A stretch of 53,886 nucleotides of DNA from Lacticaseibacillus yichunensis (GCF_003946405.1 NZ_RHOG01000015.1:1-53886), one strand, 5' to 3'. Positions 28,446 through 37,316 are shown, counted from the first letter of the stretch. The notes: generated by a model from the letters alone, not told the origin. A program made the numbers and translations.

Positions 28446-29762
28446 ATGACAATTTCAGAGATCTTTCAGCCGTTGTGGCAGGCAGCCGGCTTTCAGGCCC
28501 CAACCCCGATTCAAGAGGCGGTCTATGCGCCGCTGAAAAATGATGAGAACATCGTCGGCCTCGCCCCGACTGGCTCAGGCAAAACATTGGCATTTGGCCT
28601 ACCACTACTGGAAAAATTGGTTCCAGGCGATGGCCTTCAGCTACTGATCTTGGCGCCTTCGCAGGAACTGGCGGTGCAGACGCGCGATGTGCTGCGGCCT
28701 TATGCCAAGGTGGCTGGGCTGACAGTGCAAAGTGTGACCGGGTCGGCGAATGTGAAGCGCCAACTGGAACAACTCAAAGCCAAGCCGGAAGTGATCGTCG
28801 GTACCGCTGGTCGGCTATTGGAACTGGTCTCAAGTGGCCGGCTAAAGCTCAGCGGCCTGCAGACGATCGTCATCGATGAGGCGGATGAATTGCTGCGCGA
28901 CCCTGGCCTTGATCAGGTTCGCGAACTTGCGATGGCCGCGCCGGCGGAAGTCCAGCTGGCCTTTTTCTCAGCCACGGCGAGTCAGATGATCAACAGCATT
29001 CCGCAGTGGTTTGGCCAAGAGGTGCAAGTGATCGATGTCCGCGACATCGACCACACCCAAGGCGCCGTGCAGCATCTTTTCATCCAAACGGACAACGCCC
29101 ACCGCGCGCTGTGGTTGCGGCGCCTCGCCCATCTGGATCACTTCCAGGCACTCGTGTTTTTCAACCAAAACGCGGTGATGGAAAGCGTCGCGCGCACATT
29201 GCGGCATCAGGCCGTGAAATTCGCCATGCTGTCGCGCAATGACCGCTCGATCGTGCGGGCGCAGGCGCTGACGGCATTGCGCAAGGGCAAGATCACGTTG
29301 CTTTTGGTGACCGATCTGGCTGGGCGTGGGCTCGACATTCCGAAGCTGCCTGCGGTGATCAATTACCAGGCGCCAAGTCGCAAGGAAGCCTACATTCACC
29401 GCGCCGGGCGCACCGGCCGAATGGGTGTGCCGGGGACGGTGATCACGCTGGGCGATGACCACGACCGCCGTGATCTGCAGCGCCTCTTGCCGCATTACGA
29501 TATTCAGCGGGGCTATTTGGTCGATGGCAAATTGTCGACGGACGCGCCGGAAAACGAGACGCCTGTTGCAAGTGTGACACCAGCGAAAACGGAAACCGCA
29601 ACGCCGCGCCTGCAGTCGACACATCAGTTGGCCCAGACCGCAAGTGAGGCGACCGAGCAAACTGCCCGGCCTGCACAGATGCCAAAGCCACGCACACCGC
29701 ATAAAAAAAATCGGCTGCGCGACCGAAAGAACAAAGGGAAGCACAAGCCGAAATCGAAATAA
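28446..29762 (+). CDS. DEAD-box ATP-dependent RNA helicase
   Basis: 438-aa superfamily 2 helicase with the full motif set: Q motif FQAPTPIQEAVY, Walker A APTGSGKT (about 40-47), motif Ib-like GTAGRLLEL, VIDEADELL (a DEAD box; about 141-149), FFSATAS, TDLAGRGLDIP and motif VI HRAGRTGRMG. The C-terminal 80 residues are low-complexity, ending in a very basic tail (KNRLRDRKNKGKHKPKSK) suited to RNA binding. It resembles CshB/YfmL-type helicases of Firmicutes involved in ribosome assembly or cold adaptation, but the paralogue cannot be fixed. AGGAGGAG precedes the start. Confidence 0.92.
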   Translation: MTISEIFQPLWQAAGFQAPTPIQEAVYAPLKNDENIVGLAPTGSGKTLAFGLPLLEKLVPGDGLQLLILAPSQELAVQTRDVLRPYAKVAGLTVQSVTGSANVKRQLEQLKAKPEVIVGTAGRLLELVSSGRLKLSGLQTIVIDEADELLRDPGLDQVRELAMAAPAEVQLAFFSATASQMINSIPQWFGQEVQVIDVRDIDHTQGAVQHLFIQTDNAHRALWLRRLAHLDHFQALVFFNQNAVMESVARTLRHQAVKFAMLSRNDRSIVRAQALTALRKGKITLLLVTDLAGRGLDIPKLPAVINYQAPSRKEAYIHRAGRTGRMGVPGTVITLGDDHDRRDLQRLLPHYDIQRGYLVDGKLSTDAPENETPVASVTPAKTETATPRLQSTHQLAQTASEATEQTARPAQMPKPRTPHKKNRLRDRKNKGKHKPKSK

Positions 29763-29766
29763 TTGG

Positions 29767-30078
29767 TTAGCGGTCGCCGGCACTCATTTGGCGGGCATCG
29801 ATCGCCGCACTATTGAGGAACCAGTGGCGGTGCCAGTCGCCGCTCAAGGCTGTGAAGGGCACCGGCGTTTGACCGGCTGCGGCCACCTTTTCCAATAGGT
29901 AGTTGCGCATGATCCACGGATCTTCAAGTGAGGTCTGGGTCAGCGTCATGATGTGATCGAACTTTGCCGCTGAGATCCGGAGGTCGGCGCAGACCTGCGC
30001 TTGGGTCAGCCCGGTTTTGGCAAAATTCTCCGCGAGTTCGCGTTGGGTTGCGGCCTTTTGTTCAGGTGTTAAGGACAT
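29767..30078 (-). CDS. DUF2316-family protein
   Basis: 103-aa protein matching DUF2316: MSLTPEQKAATQRELAENFA at the start, a helix-turn-helix-like middle (GLTQAQVCADLRISAAKFDHIM), then PWIMRNYLLEKVAAAG and FTALSGDWHRHWFLN. The middle suggests nucleic-acid binding but the function is unknown. The start at 30078 follows GGAAGC; the longer upstream frame is unsupported. It converges on the helicase with only 4 bp between stops and no visible terminator. Confidence 0.82.
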   Translation of the reverse strand: MSLTPEQKAATQRELAENFAKTGLTQAQVCADLRISAAKFDHIMTLTQTSLEDPWIMRNYLLEKVAAAGQTPVPFTALSGDWHRHWFLNSAAIDARQMSAGDR

Positions 30079-30230
30079 GATTTTGCTTCCTTTCAAAAGT
30101 CCCGGCTGTGGAAACGGTTTTACTTTCGCAAAGGGGACGTGTAGAGTTATCACTAAAGCGGCGTTCAGTGTAACACAAGCCGCCACTTCACACCGTGTTT
30201 TTTCCCGGTGTGTCATAAGGGGGAACCATA

Positions 30231-30665
30231 ATGGTCATTGAAACGGATGTTGACGTTCCAGTTGCATTTTTCTATCAGCGCGTGATCGCGTCTGTTCTGT
30301 ACGATATCAAGCAGGCGACTGGCCAGGATGTGCCGGCGTCAAAGCTTCAGGGTTATTCTTACGGCAAGAGTTTTGGCAAAAACAAGAGCGGCCGTATTGT
30401 GATCACCAAGAACATCCTGAACAAGGGCTATGCGTTTGAGACGCGGACGGCCAGCGGGACTTACTCGGTCGATTATGACATTCAGGAAACGCAAGCCGGC
30501 ACGACGCATGTGGTCTATAACGAGACCAGTGAGTTTAACAGCGCCAGTCAAAACGCCAATCAGGGCATCATGGCCTTTGTCTTTGGCCGCCGCCGCAAGC
30601 GCCAATTCAAACTGATGATGGACCAAATCGCCGCCAGTTATCGGGACGGGTCGGTCGGGGCGTAA
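30231..30665 (+). CDS. DUF3284-family protein
   Basis: 144-aa soluble protein resembling DUF3284 (MVIETDVDVPVAFFYQRVIASVLYDI, LQGYSYGKSFGKNKSG, YDIQETQAGTTHVVYNETSEF, RRRKRQFKLMMDQI). The layout resembles SRPBCC or START-like lipid-binding folds, but no ligand is known. GGGGGAACC precedes the start. It ends at a terminator just before the tRNA. Confidence 0.78.
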   Translation: MVIETDVDVPVAFFYQRVIASVLYDIKQATGQDVPASKLQGYSYGKSFGKNKSGRIVITKNILNKGYAFETRTASGTYSVDYDIQETQAGTTHVVYNETSEFNSASQNANQGIMAFVFGRRRKRQFKLMMDQIAASYRDGSVGA

Positions 30666-30668
30666 AAC

Positions 30669-30710
30669 AAAGTGAAAGGGCGGTTCACATTGACAGCCTT
30701 TTCACTTTTT
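30669..30710 (+). terminator. Rho-independent terminator
   Basis: AAAGTGAAAGGGC pairs with GCCTTTTCACTTTTT. Confidence 0.85.
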
Positions 30711-30728
30711 GGCAAAATGGGTAAGTTC

Positions 30729-30802
30729 GCACTCTTAGCTCAGCAGGATAGAGCGACCGCCTCCTAAGCGGTAGGTCATCGGTTCGATTCCGATAGAGTG
30801 CA
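30729..30802 (+). tRNA. tRNA-Arg, anticodon CCT
   Basis: Complete cloverleaf: acceptor GCACTCT/AGAGTGC with discriminator A; D arm GCTC/GAGC; anticodon arm ACCGC/GCGGT with loop CTCCTAA (anticodon CCT, reading AGG); T arm ATCGG/CCGAT with loop TTCGATT. The 3' CCA is not encoded. It is a single tRNA gene between two terminators. Confidence 0.97.
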
Positions 30803-30807
30803 GTCGT

Positions 30808-30847
30808 GGTCGTGACACTGGCAAAGGTCAGTTGTCGCGGCCTTTTT
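30808..30847 (+). terminator. Terminator of the tRNA gene
   Basis: GGTCGTGACA pairs with TGTCGCGGCC (two G-U) with inner CTG/CAG, then five T. Confidence 0.88.
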
Positions 30848-30868
30848 GATTTAAACGGAGGTGAGTGG

Positions 30869-31552
30869 ATGTCTGTTTGGCAGAGTTTACTTGAAACAGC
30901 TGGCGCAAGCTTTGCGATTCTTGTGGGCGCGACGGTTGGATTGTCCTGGCTCAACGGCCTTTTGGTGCAACACATTGTGAACCGGCGCGGCAAAGCCTCT
31001 AGTCAGCTTTGGGTCATGAAACCTGGGTTGCTCGTGCATGAGAGTCTGCACGCGCTGGTCGGCAAATTATTCGGTCTACACATTGCCGAGTATTCCTTGC
31101 GTCCAGATGCAAGTGGCCGAACCGCGGGACATGTGACGTTCACGTATTCAAAAAAAACGTTGTGGCAACGGCTGGGCCTGAGCGTTGCCGCCAGCGCCCC
31201 GCTGTGGGGTATTTCTGCGATCCTAGTGCTGAGTGGCAAATGGATCTTGTGGCCGGGTCAGCCGTGGCGGACGATCAGTGTCGCCACAATTTCCGCGCCT
31301 TGGTGGCAGATTCTGCTTTGGGTGGGGGTGGCGTTGCTGCTTAGCTTTGGGGCAAATCTGTCGCCGCAGGATCTACGAGGGGCGGCGAAAGGATTGCCGT
31401 TTCTCCTGATCGCATTGATCGCGATGTTTGCACTTGGCTGGTGGCTCGTGCCTGCGTTGTTGCTCGGCTGGCGGCAAGTTAACCTTGTGGCGTGTGGCGT
31501 TGTCTTGCTGCTTGGGTGTTTTGCCGGACTGGCTGCGGTGATCACGCGGTAA
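30869..31552 (+). CDS. Predicted integral-membrane zinc metalloprotease-like protein
   Basis: 227-aa polytopic membrane protein (about five or six hydrophobic segments) with an HExxH-type motif HESLHALVGKLFG (about residues 56-68), the zinc-binding signature of zincins. The fold resembles M50-like or DUF3267-type proteins, in which the motif lies near the membrane. No third metal ligand is obvious. Activity and substrate are unknown. GGAGGTGAG precedes the ATG. No separate promoter is seen; the frame is open upstream into the tRNA terminator, but the internal ATG is preferred. Confidence 0.65.
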   Translation: MSVWQSLLETAGASFAILVGATVGLSWLNGLLVQHIVNRRGKASSQLWVMKPGLLVHESLHALVGKLFGLHIAEYSLRPDASGRTAGHVTFTYSKKTLWQRLGLSVAASAPLWGISAILVLSGKWILWPGQPWRTISVATISAPWWQILLWVGVALLLSFGANLSPQDLRGAAKGLPFLLIALIAMFALGWWLVPALLLGWRQVNLVACGVVLLLGCFAGLAAVITR

Positions 31553-31589
31553 GAACAACCGGCTTTTCGGCTTGTTCTCATCACGCCAT

Positions 31590-32018
31590 CCCGCGTACCT
31601 GCGCACCCCTAAGCGCTCGGCTGCGCACCCTTTTCAGTCGGGCTCCGCCGAGCAGGGGTGGGACATCTAACTGTCTTGTGCACTCGAGGCGAAGACCGCC
31701 TCAAGCACCCAAGCCAAGTTAGCTGCCCACCCCTAAGCGCTCGGCTGCGCACCCTTTTCAGTCGGGCTCCGCCGAGCAGGGGTGGGACATCTAACTGTCT
31801 TGTGCACTCGAGGCGAAGACCGCCTCAAGCACCCAAGCCAAGTTAGCTGCCCACCCCTAAGCGCTCGGCTGCGCACCCTTTTCAGTCGGGCTCCGCCGAG
31901 CAGGGGTGGGACATCTAACTGTCTTGTGCACTCGAGGCGAAGACCGCCTCAAGCACCCAAGCCAAGTTAGCTGCCCACCCCAAAACCACTCGGCTGCGCA
32001 CCCTTTTTCTATGACATT
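31590..32018. repeat. Family A hairpin repeats, three identical 124-bp tandem units (array R4)
   Basis: Hairpins at 31647-31745, 31771-31869 and 31895-31994, one every 124 bp. Units 1 and 2 look identical; unit 3 differs only at its right edge (CCCCAAAACCACTCGGC). Arms are GCCGAGC/GCTCGGC, AGGGGTGGG/CCCACCCCT, CTAACT/AGTTAG, TTG-GC/GC-CAA and GAGGCG/CGCCTC with loop AAGA or similar. The 25-nt linker (GCGCACCC...GGGCTCC) can itself pair as an alternative hairpin. Confidence 0.93.
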
Positions 32019-32280
32019 GAATCTAAATAGGTCCTTGGCCTGAGGTGACAGGGGCGCGGCTGTGCGATGATCGTACCCATGTGACAAAGCGTCGCTCAGG
32101 CGGCGTTCGCGGCGTCTTGGCGTAAGCCAGCGGTGTGCCTCGTTTCATTATTTTGCAGGCGAAGTGCCAAGACGCAACGTGCTACTATAAAAGAGATAAC
32201 TGGCAAGATCGATCATTGCGACGGGGGAGTCCTGCTGTCGCCGCCCGACCACTGTCAATTTTTATGAAGGAAGTGCTCAC
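32019..32280 (+). other. Gene-free leader region of the ABC transporter gene
   Basis: No gene is supported here. Besides the operator/promoter at 32112-32188 it holds a CCTGAG/CTCAGG inverted repeat (about 32040-32100) and a small GCGAC/GTCGC hairpin about 35 bp before the transporter's GTG. Confidence 0.5.
32112..32188 (+). promoter_or_regulatory. Extended -10 promoter with flanking 9-bp inverted repeat
   Basis: GCGTCTTGG (32112-32120) and CCAAGACGC (32167-32175) form a perfect inverted repeat with a 46-bp spacer. The right arm ends just before TGC plus TACTAT (32180-32188). Spaced operator arms could allow DNA looping. Confidence 0.4.
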
Positions 32281-34608
32281 GTGCTCGAACTTAAACACAT
32301 CAAGAAATACTATCAAGTCGGCGACACGCTGACCAAGGCGCAAGACGATGTTTCCGTCGCGTTTCGCAAACAGGAATTCGTCGCGATTCTCGGGCCATCG
32401 GGTTCCGGGAAAACAACGATGCTCAACATCATCGGTGGGCTGGATCGCTATGATTCGGGAGACCTTTTGATCAAGGGCAAGTCGACCAAGGATTTTAAGG
32501 ATGCCGATTGGGACGCCTACCGCAATAATTCGGTCGGCTTTATTTTCCAGTCGTATAACCTGATCTCTCATCTCTCGATCATTCAAAACGTCGAGATGGG
32601 GATGACCTTGTCCGGCGTCGCCAGTGCGGAAAAGCGTCAGCGCGCCGAAGACGCCTTGATCCGCGTCGGCCTCAAGGATCACATGCACAAACAGCCGAGC
32701 CAGCTTTCTGGGGGCCAGATGCAGCGGGTGGCCATTGCCCGTGCAATCGCAAATGACCCTGAGATTCTGTTGGCCGATGAACCGACCGGCGCGCTGGATT
32801 CCGAGACGTCGGAAGAGATCATGCAGCTGATCAAGGAATTGTCCAAAGAGCGGCTGGTCATCATGGTCACGCATAATCCGGACCTCGCGCATAAATATGC
32901 CGACCGGGTGATCGAGTTTGCCGATGGGAGCATTCAGCACGACTCCCATCCCCATGTCGAAGGCACCAAGTCCGACCAGTTCAACCTCAAGCGCACCAAG
33001 ATGAGCTACTTCACCGCGCTTAATCTGTCGTTCAACAACATTCGGACGAAAAAAGGGCGCACGTTCCTCACTGTTTTTGCCTCGAGCATTGGGATCATCG
33101 GCATCGCCGTCGTTCTGGCGCTGTCCAACGGCTTCCAAAAGCAGATCAACCAGACCCAATCTGAGGCGATGGCCTCTATGCCAGTGACGATCTCGCAGGT
33201 CGGCTCCGATAACACGGCGATGACAGGGACGTCGCAGAAGAGTTTTTCCAAGGCTGACCAAGTGACAGCCAAGACGTCGGCGGCGGATAAAGCCCAGCAT
33301 GTCAATAAGCTGTCCGATGCCTATCTGGACTATGTGGAAAAAATGCCGGCGAAGGATGCCAAAAACATCGCGGTCTCATATGGCACCGGGATGAACCTGA
33401 TGCGCGAAGTCGATGGCAAATACAAAACGGTCTCGTTTTCCAACAGCAATCCGGACAGCACGACCTTCAACGCGTCTGCCATGTTGGCCAGCACCACGGG
33501 CGTTGGCGGCAGCATTTACCCGATCGATCGCGATGGCAAGCAGAGTTTTCTGAAGACTTACTATAAGACGATCGCCGGCAAGTATCCGACTAAGGCGACC
33601 GATTTGGTGCTGGTGGTCAACAAGGACAACAGCATTAATATCAACGCGCTGAAGAACCTTGGCTTTAACGTCAAGGAAAACGAGCACTTCGATTACGATC
33701 AGCTGGTTGGCACCCAGATCAAACTGGTGGCCAACGACGACTACTACACCAAGTTGCCGACGGGGACCTACATCCCTTCCCAAAAGCTCGATGACTTGGC
33801 CGCAAAGCCGAAGACTCAGACGCTGACCATCACTGGCATCGTGCGCGTGAAGTCGAAAAACTCGGATGGCCTGCTGGCGGCGGGTGTGGCTTACAGCAGC
33901 AAGCTCACCGAAATGGTCTTGAATGAAAATAAAGACTCGGCGATCGTCACGGCGCAAAAGGCCAGCGCGACCAACGTGATGACTGGCCAGACGATGGATG
34001 CCTCGACGAAGGCAAGCGTCCTCACAGTCCTTGGTGGAAGCAGTACCCCGGCCTCCATTCAGATCTATCCGACGACCTTCAAGCTCAAGGACAAGGTGCT
34101 CAGCTACCTCGACAAGTGGAACAAGGGTAAGGACAAGGCGGATAAAGTCATCTACACCGACTTGGCCGGAACCGTTTCCGACATGACAGGCGGGTTGATG
34201 GACGCAATCACCTATGTGCTGGTGGCCTTTGCCGGTATCAGCTTGGTCACCTCGATGATCATGATCGCGATCATTACTTACACCAGTGTGCTGGAGCGGA
34301 CTAAAGAGATCGGTGTGCTCAAGGCCTTGGGTGCGCGGAAGAAGGACATCACCCGCGTATTCGATGCAGAGACCTTCATCCTCGGCTTTGGCGCCGGACT
34401 ATTCGGGATCTTCGTCGCGTGGTTGTTGACCTTCCCAATCAATATCGTGCTTGAAAATGTGACCGGCCTCGCCGGTGTGGCGGTGCTTAATCCCGTCCAT
34501 GCCATCGTGCTCGTCATTATCAGTACCATCTTGACCCTGCTGGGCGGCCATGTGCCGGCCCGCATGGCGGCTAAGAAAGACGCAGCCGTGGCGTTGCGCG
34601 CCGAATAA
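32281..34608 (+). CDS. MacB-like ABC transporter, ATPase fused to FtsX-type permease
   Basis: 775-aa fusion. Residues 1-225 form the ATPase: Walker A GPSGSGKTT (about 40-48), signature LSGGQMQRVA (about 141-150), Walker B ILLADEPTGALD (about 162-173), H-loop THNPDLA. From about 255 follows the FtsX/MacB permease: one transmembrane helix (about 260-285), a large extracellular domain (about 290-620), then three helices near the C-terminus, with ERTKEIGVLKALGARKKDI before the last pair. Relatives export peptides or resist antimicrobial peptides, or act as mechanotransmitters; the substrate here is unknown. GTG start with GAAGGAAG upstream. Confidence 0.9.
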   Translation: MLELKHIKKYYQVGDTLTKAQDDVSVAFRKQEFVAILGPSGSGKTTMLNIIGGLDRYDSGDLLIKGKSTKDFKDADWDAYRNNSVGFIFQSYNLISHLSIIQNVEMGMTLSGVASAEKRQRAEDALIRVGLKDHMHKQPSQLSGGQMQRVAIARAIANDPEILLADEPTGALDSETSEEIMQLIKELSKERLVIMVTHNPDLAHKYADRVIEFADGSIQHDSHPHVEGTKSDQFNLKRTKMSYFTALNLSFNNIRTKKGRTFLTVFASSIGIIGIAVVLALSNGFQKQINQTQSEAMASMPVTISQVGSDNTAMTGTSQKSFSKADQVTAKTSAADKAQHVNKLSDAYLDYVEKMPAKDAKNIAVSYGTGMNLMREVDGKYKTVSFSNSNPDSTTFNASAMLASTTGVGGSIYPIDRDGKQSFLKTYYKTIAGKYPTKATDLVLVVNKDNSININALKNLGFNVKENEHFDYDQLVGTQIKLVANDDYYTKLPTGTYIPSQKLDDLAAKPKTQTLTITGIVRVKSKNSDGLLAAGVAYSSKLTEMVLNENKDSAIVTAQKASATNVMTGQTMDASTKASVLTVLGGSSTPASIQIYPTTFKLKDKVLSYLDKWNKGKDKADKVIYTDLAGTVSDMTGGLMDAITYVLVAFAGISLVTSMIMIAIITYTSVLERTKEIGVLKALGARKKDITRVFDAETFILGFGAGLFGIFVAWLLTFPINIVLENVTGLAGVAVLNPVHAIVLVIISTILTLLGGHVPARMAAKKDAAVALRAE

Positions 34609-34618
34609 CGCCTGCAAT

Positions 34619-34667
34619 GAAAAATCGCTCATCCAACCGCAAGTTGCGGAAGATGAGCGATTTTTTC
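34619..34667. terminator. Terminator after the ABC transporter, possibly bidirectional
   Basis: AAAAATCGCTCATC pairs with GATGAGCGATTTTTT; inner CCGCA/TGCGG. It lies between convergent genes. Confidence 0.93.
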
Positions 34668-34715
34668 GTGGGACGGACATTTGTCAGGTGCGCTTTTTTT
34701 GAAAAATAGCTGGCA

Positions 34716-35948
34716 TTAGGCCCAGTCGCCATTACGGAAAACAGGAACGACGGTGCCGTCCGCCTTGATGCCATCGATGTTCATTTCCGCTGACCCCATC
34801 ATGAAATCGACGTGGGTATCACTGCGGTTGAGGCCGTGCGCGGTGAGCGCCGCATCATCCATGCTGGTGCCACCTTTCACTGAAAATGGATAGGCAGAGC
34901 CAAGGGCCATATGATCGGAGGCATTTTCGTCATAAAGCGTGTTGAAAAAGATCAGGCCGGACTGAGAGATCGACGATGGGTCCGGCACCAGCGAGATCTC
35001 ACCCAAGGAGCGCGCGCCACGAATGGCAAGGAGATGTTGCAACACCGCATCGCCTTGGTCCGCATGAGCGGCAACGACCTGCCCCTTTTCAAAGGTGAAG
35101 TGCATGCCCTGCAGAATCGTGCCGGCGTATGACAACGGCTTGGTCGAGGCAACGGTGCCATCGATGCGACGGTTGTCCGGGGCGGTGAAGACTTCCTCGG
35201 TCGGCATGTTGGCCATGAACGCCTCACCATGATTATTTTGCGTGCCGCCGCCAGCCCAGACATGGTCTTTCGGCAAGCCGACCGTCAGATCTGTGCCTGG
35301 GGCTTGATAATGAAGGCGGTCAAATTGCTGCGCGTTGAGCCAGTCCGCCTTGGCATGCAATTTGGCGTTGTGGGCCTGCCACGCAGCCTCGGGATCATCT
35401 TGGTCGATACGCGTGGTCTTAAAGATTGCTTGCCACAGGGCGGTCGTTGCGTCTTCGGCGGACAGTTCCGGAAAGACTTTTTGTGCCCATTTTGGCGAAG
35501 CCGCCCCGATGATCGTCCAGGAGATATCATTGTTGGAGATCGCGTTGATCAGCGGGGCGTAGACTTTCTGGAAAGCGTCCTGGTAGCCAGCGATGCGTTC
35601 GGCGGGCAGGCCCGCTAAATTGTCCGGATCGGCCGAGATCACGGTGATGCGCTTGGCTTGATGGGCGAGCCAATACTCAAACTGGACGCCGATGTGCGGT
35701 GGAATGTTGAAAAGACGCTCCTCGGTCATGTGGGCCATGTCCAGTCGCTTGAGCGTGTCGTCTTGCCACTGCACCTGAACCTCGGCAGCCCCGCGGTCAT
35801 ATGCGGCTGTCACGATGCGACGTGCCAGGTCGGCCTGGTCAACGGCGACCTGCACGTACACCGTGTCGCCCGGCTTCACCTTCACCCCAACATCGACAGC
35901 CAATTCGGCATAGCTTTGAAGCGCTTGGTCAAAAGTTTTCTCTGTCAT
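34716..35948 (-). CDS. M29-family aminopeptidase (AmpS/PepS type)
   Basis: 410-aa thermophilic-aminopeptidase (M29) family enzyme that removes N-terminal residues from peptides in the cytoplasm using a dinuclear metal site. Landmarks: SYAELAVDVGVKVKPGDTVYVQV at the N-terminus; the metal-ligand segment NNHGEAFMANMPTEEVFTAPD (about 246-266, conserved Glu, His and Thr-Glu-Glu); GTVASTKPLSYAG; and the C-terminal HVDFMMGSAEMNIDGI. GGGAGAG precedes the start at 35948; upstream in-frame sequence runs through a repeat fragment and is not coding. Confidence 0.93.
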   Translation of the reverse strand: MTEKTFDQALQSYAELAVDVGVKVKPGDTVYVQVAVDQADLARRIVTAAYDRGAAEVQVQWQDDTLKRLDMAHMTEERLFNIPPHIGVQFEYWLAHQAKRITVISADPDNLAGLPAERIAGYQDAFQKVYAPLINAISNNDISWTIIGAASPKWAQKVFPELSAEDATTALWQAIFKTTRIDQDDPEAAWQAHNAKLHAKADWLNAQQFDRLHYQAPGTDLTVGLPKDHVWAGGGTQNNHGEAFMANMPTEEVFTAPDNRRIDGTVASTKPLSYAGTILQGMHFTFEKGQVVAAHADQGDAVLQHLLAIRGARSLGEISLVPDPSSISQSGLIFFNTLYDENASDHMALGSAYPFSVKGGTSMDDAALTAHGLNRSDTHVDFMMGSAEMNIDGIKADGTVVPVFRNGDWA

Positions 35949-35989
35949 ACTCTCCCAACTTTCTATTTGTTTGCTTAACTGTACCATAG

Positions 35990-36040
35990 AAAGGGTGCTC
36001 CGCCGACTGGAAAAGGGTGCGCAGGTGCGCGGGATGGTGG
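35990..36040. repeat. Family A repeat fragment (R5)
   Basis: AAAGGGTGCTCCGCCGACTGG and AAAAGGGTGCGCAGGTGCGC match linker and outer-arm sequence of family A, followed by GGGATGGTGGGGG (second arm). No complementary half follows, so this is a remnant. Confidence 0.7.
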
Positions 36041-36377
36041 GGGTAGAAAGCAAACTGCCAATTGCCAGCGACAATCCTTGATCACCTCTACAAAACGCGC
36101 AGTAGCCGGCTTGAACCATTCACGGCGCGAATGTATCGAATATAACGAATATATTGTGAGACCCTGAGGCAAATGGCCCGTAGTCCTTGTTATACAAGCT
36201 CTTCGGGCAATGGGTGAAGATAAACTTCATAATTCGTGGTATTTAATGATTGCGTTTCCGCTAGACTTTGGTAAAATAACGTTAAAAGTTGCTGTAAATG
36301 TAAAGAGTCGGTGTAAAGACAGGACGCGGTCGGCAACTGCTGTCGTCTAGTGTAAGCAACGAAAGTGGGGGAACACT
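36041..36377 (+). other. Gene-free region upstream of the TetR regulator
   Basis: No gene is supported. It is AT-richer than its surroundings, with tandem CGAATATAA/CGAATATAT (about 36137-36153) and repeated TGTAAA words in the predicted tetR leader. These could be regulator sites but are not diagnostic. Confidence 0.4.
36250..36277 (+). promoter_or_regulatory. Promoter of the TetR-family gene
   Basis: TTGCGT, 16-bp spacer, then TAAAAT with a TGG extension. The predicted leader is about 90 nt. Confidence 0.55.
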
Positions 36378-36977
36378 TTGGCACGGAAGAAAACGATCAC
36401 CAAGGATCAGATTCTGACGGCTGCATATGATCTGGTTGTTGAAGAAGGATTCAAGAGCTTTACTGCGCGGAATATTGCGCGGGCCATGAATTGTTCGACG
36501 CAACCGATCTACCTTGAATTCACCTCGATGGGCGAACTCAAGCAAGCTGTCATGGACGAGATCAAATCAACGCTTCGCACGAAAATGGCGCGGCGTTTCA
36601 CCCAGGATCCAATCGTCGATCTGGGATTGTCCTATATTAATTTTGCGCTGGAAAATCGGCCGCTGTACCGGGCCGTTTTCGTCGAGGACCACTTCGGCGT
36701 TGACGAGATGCGCGAATACGCACTTGGCACCGCGATGGAGCGCCTGCAAACATATGCACCGGCGCAACATCTCAGCGACGAGCAGCAGCGCAACACCATC
36801 TCCGGGCTGTGGATCGTCGCGACCGGCATTGCCAATCTGATGGCGCCGGGCTTCATCGACATCACGCGCGAGCAGATGATCGATATTCTCAAAGCGGTCA
36901 TTCACGACTTTATCGTCAACGGCCGTTTCTCCGACAAGGCAACAATCGTGGATCTTTCCACGACCTTGGCCGGCTGA
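36378..36977 (+). CDS. TetR-family transcriptional regulator
   Basis: 199-aa regulator. Helix-turn-helix at about 24-50 (FTARNIARAMNCSTQPIYLEFTSMGELKQAV), with the typical QPIY-F-S recognition-helix pattern. The ligand domain ends in GLWIVATGIANLMAPGFID and a WHG-type C-terminus. The family usually represses neighbouring genes in response to a small ligand. Candidates are its own gene and the DUF2252 gene downstream, though a terminator and repeats separate them. TTG start at 36378 with a GGGGG-rich ribosome binding site. Confidence 0.88.
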   Translation: MARKKTITKDQILTAAYDLVVEEGFKSFTARNIARAMNCSTQPIYLEFTSMGELKQAVMDEIKSTLRTKMARRFTQDPIVDLGLSYINFALENRPLYRAVFVEDHFGVDEMREYALGTAMERLQTYAPAQHLSDEQQRNTISGLWIVATGIANLMAPGFIDITREQMIDILKAVIHDFIVNGRFSDKATIVDLSTTLAG

Positions 36978-36994
36978 GCCGAAAATTGAATGTG

Positions 36995-37022
36995 GGAACT
37001 GGCCATTGGCTGGTTCTTTTTT
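36995..37022 (+). terminator. Rho-independent terminator
   Basis: GAACTGGC pairs with GCTGGTTC, followed by six T. Confidence 0.85.
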
Positions 37023-37044
37023 GTTTCTCTGGAAAAGCTGGACC

Positions 37045-37316
37045 ACCATCCCGCGCCCCTGCGCACCATAGTTGGGCTGCGCCGAGCAGGGATGCGACGC
37101 CTAACTGGTCCCGTCACTCGGGGCCAAAGTACAGCCCCAAGCGCCAGGCCCAAGTTAGCCGCTCACCCCAAAGCGCTCGGCTCTGCACCGTAGTTGGACT
37201 GCGCCGAGCAGGTCTGAGACAGATAGTCGTCCCAGTCGTTCGATGGCCAAGTGCGCCATCAACCGCCCAGGCCGGACTATTTGCTCAGACCTAAGCGCTC
37301 GGCTCCGCACCCTGTC
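37045..37316. repeat. Family A hairpin repeats, two units (array R6)
   Basis: Hairpins at 37081-37181 and 37203-37303, both with GCCGAGC/GCTCGGC outer arms. The inner modules differ: the first has CTAACT/AGTTAG and GGGGC/GCCCC at the tip; the second has GGTCTGAG/CTCAGACC, TAGTC/GACTA and GATGGC/GCCATC. A stray right arm precedes the first. Confidence 0.9.

Noticed and set aside
30806-30868. N-terminal extension of the membrane zincin gene into the tRNA terminator
   Set aside because: The open frame upstream is the terminator hairpin; the ATG at 30869 has a clear ribosome binding site.
31658-31970. Two identical 62-codon open frames one repeat apart
   Set aside because: They lie wholly within the tandem family A repeats; identity comes from the repeat, not from a duplicated gene.
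31590-32018. CRISPR array
   Set aside because: The units are 124-bp hairpins with no unique spacers, and no cas genes are present.
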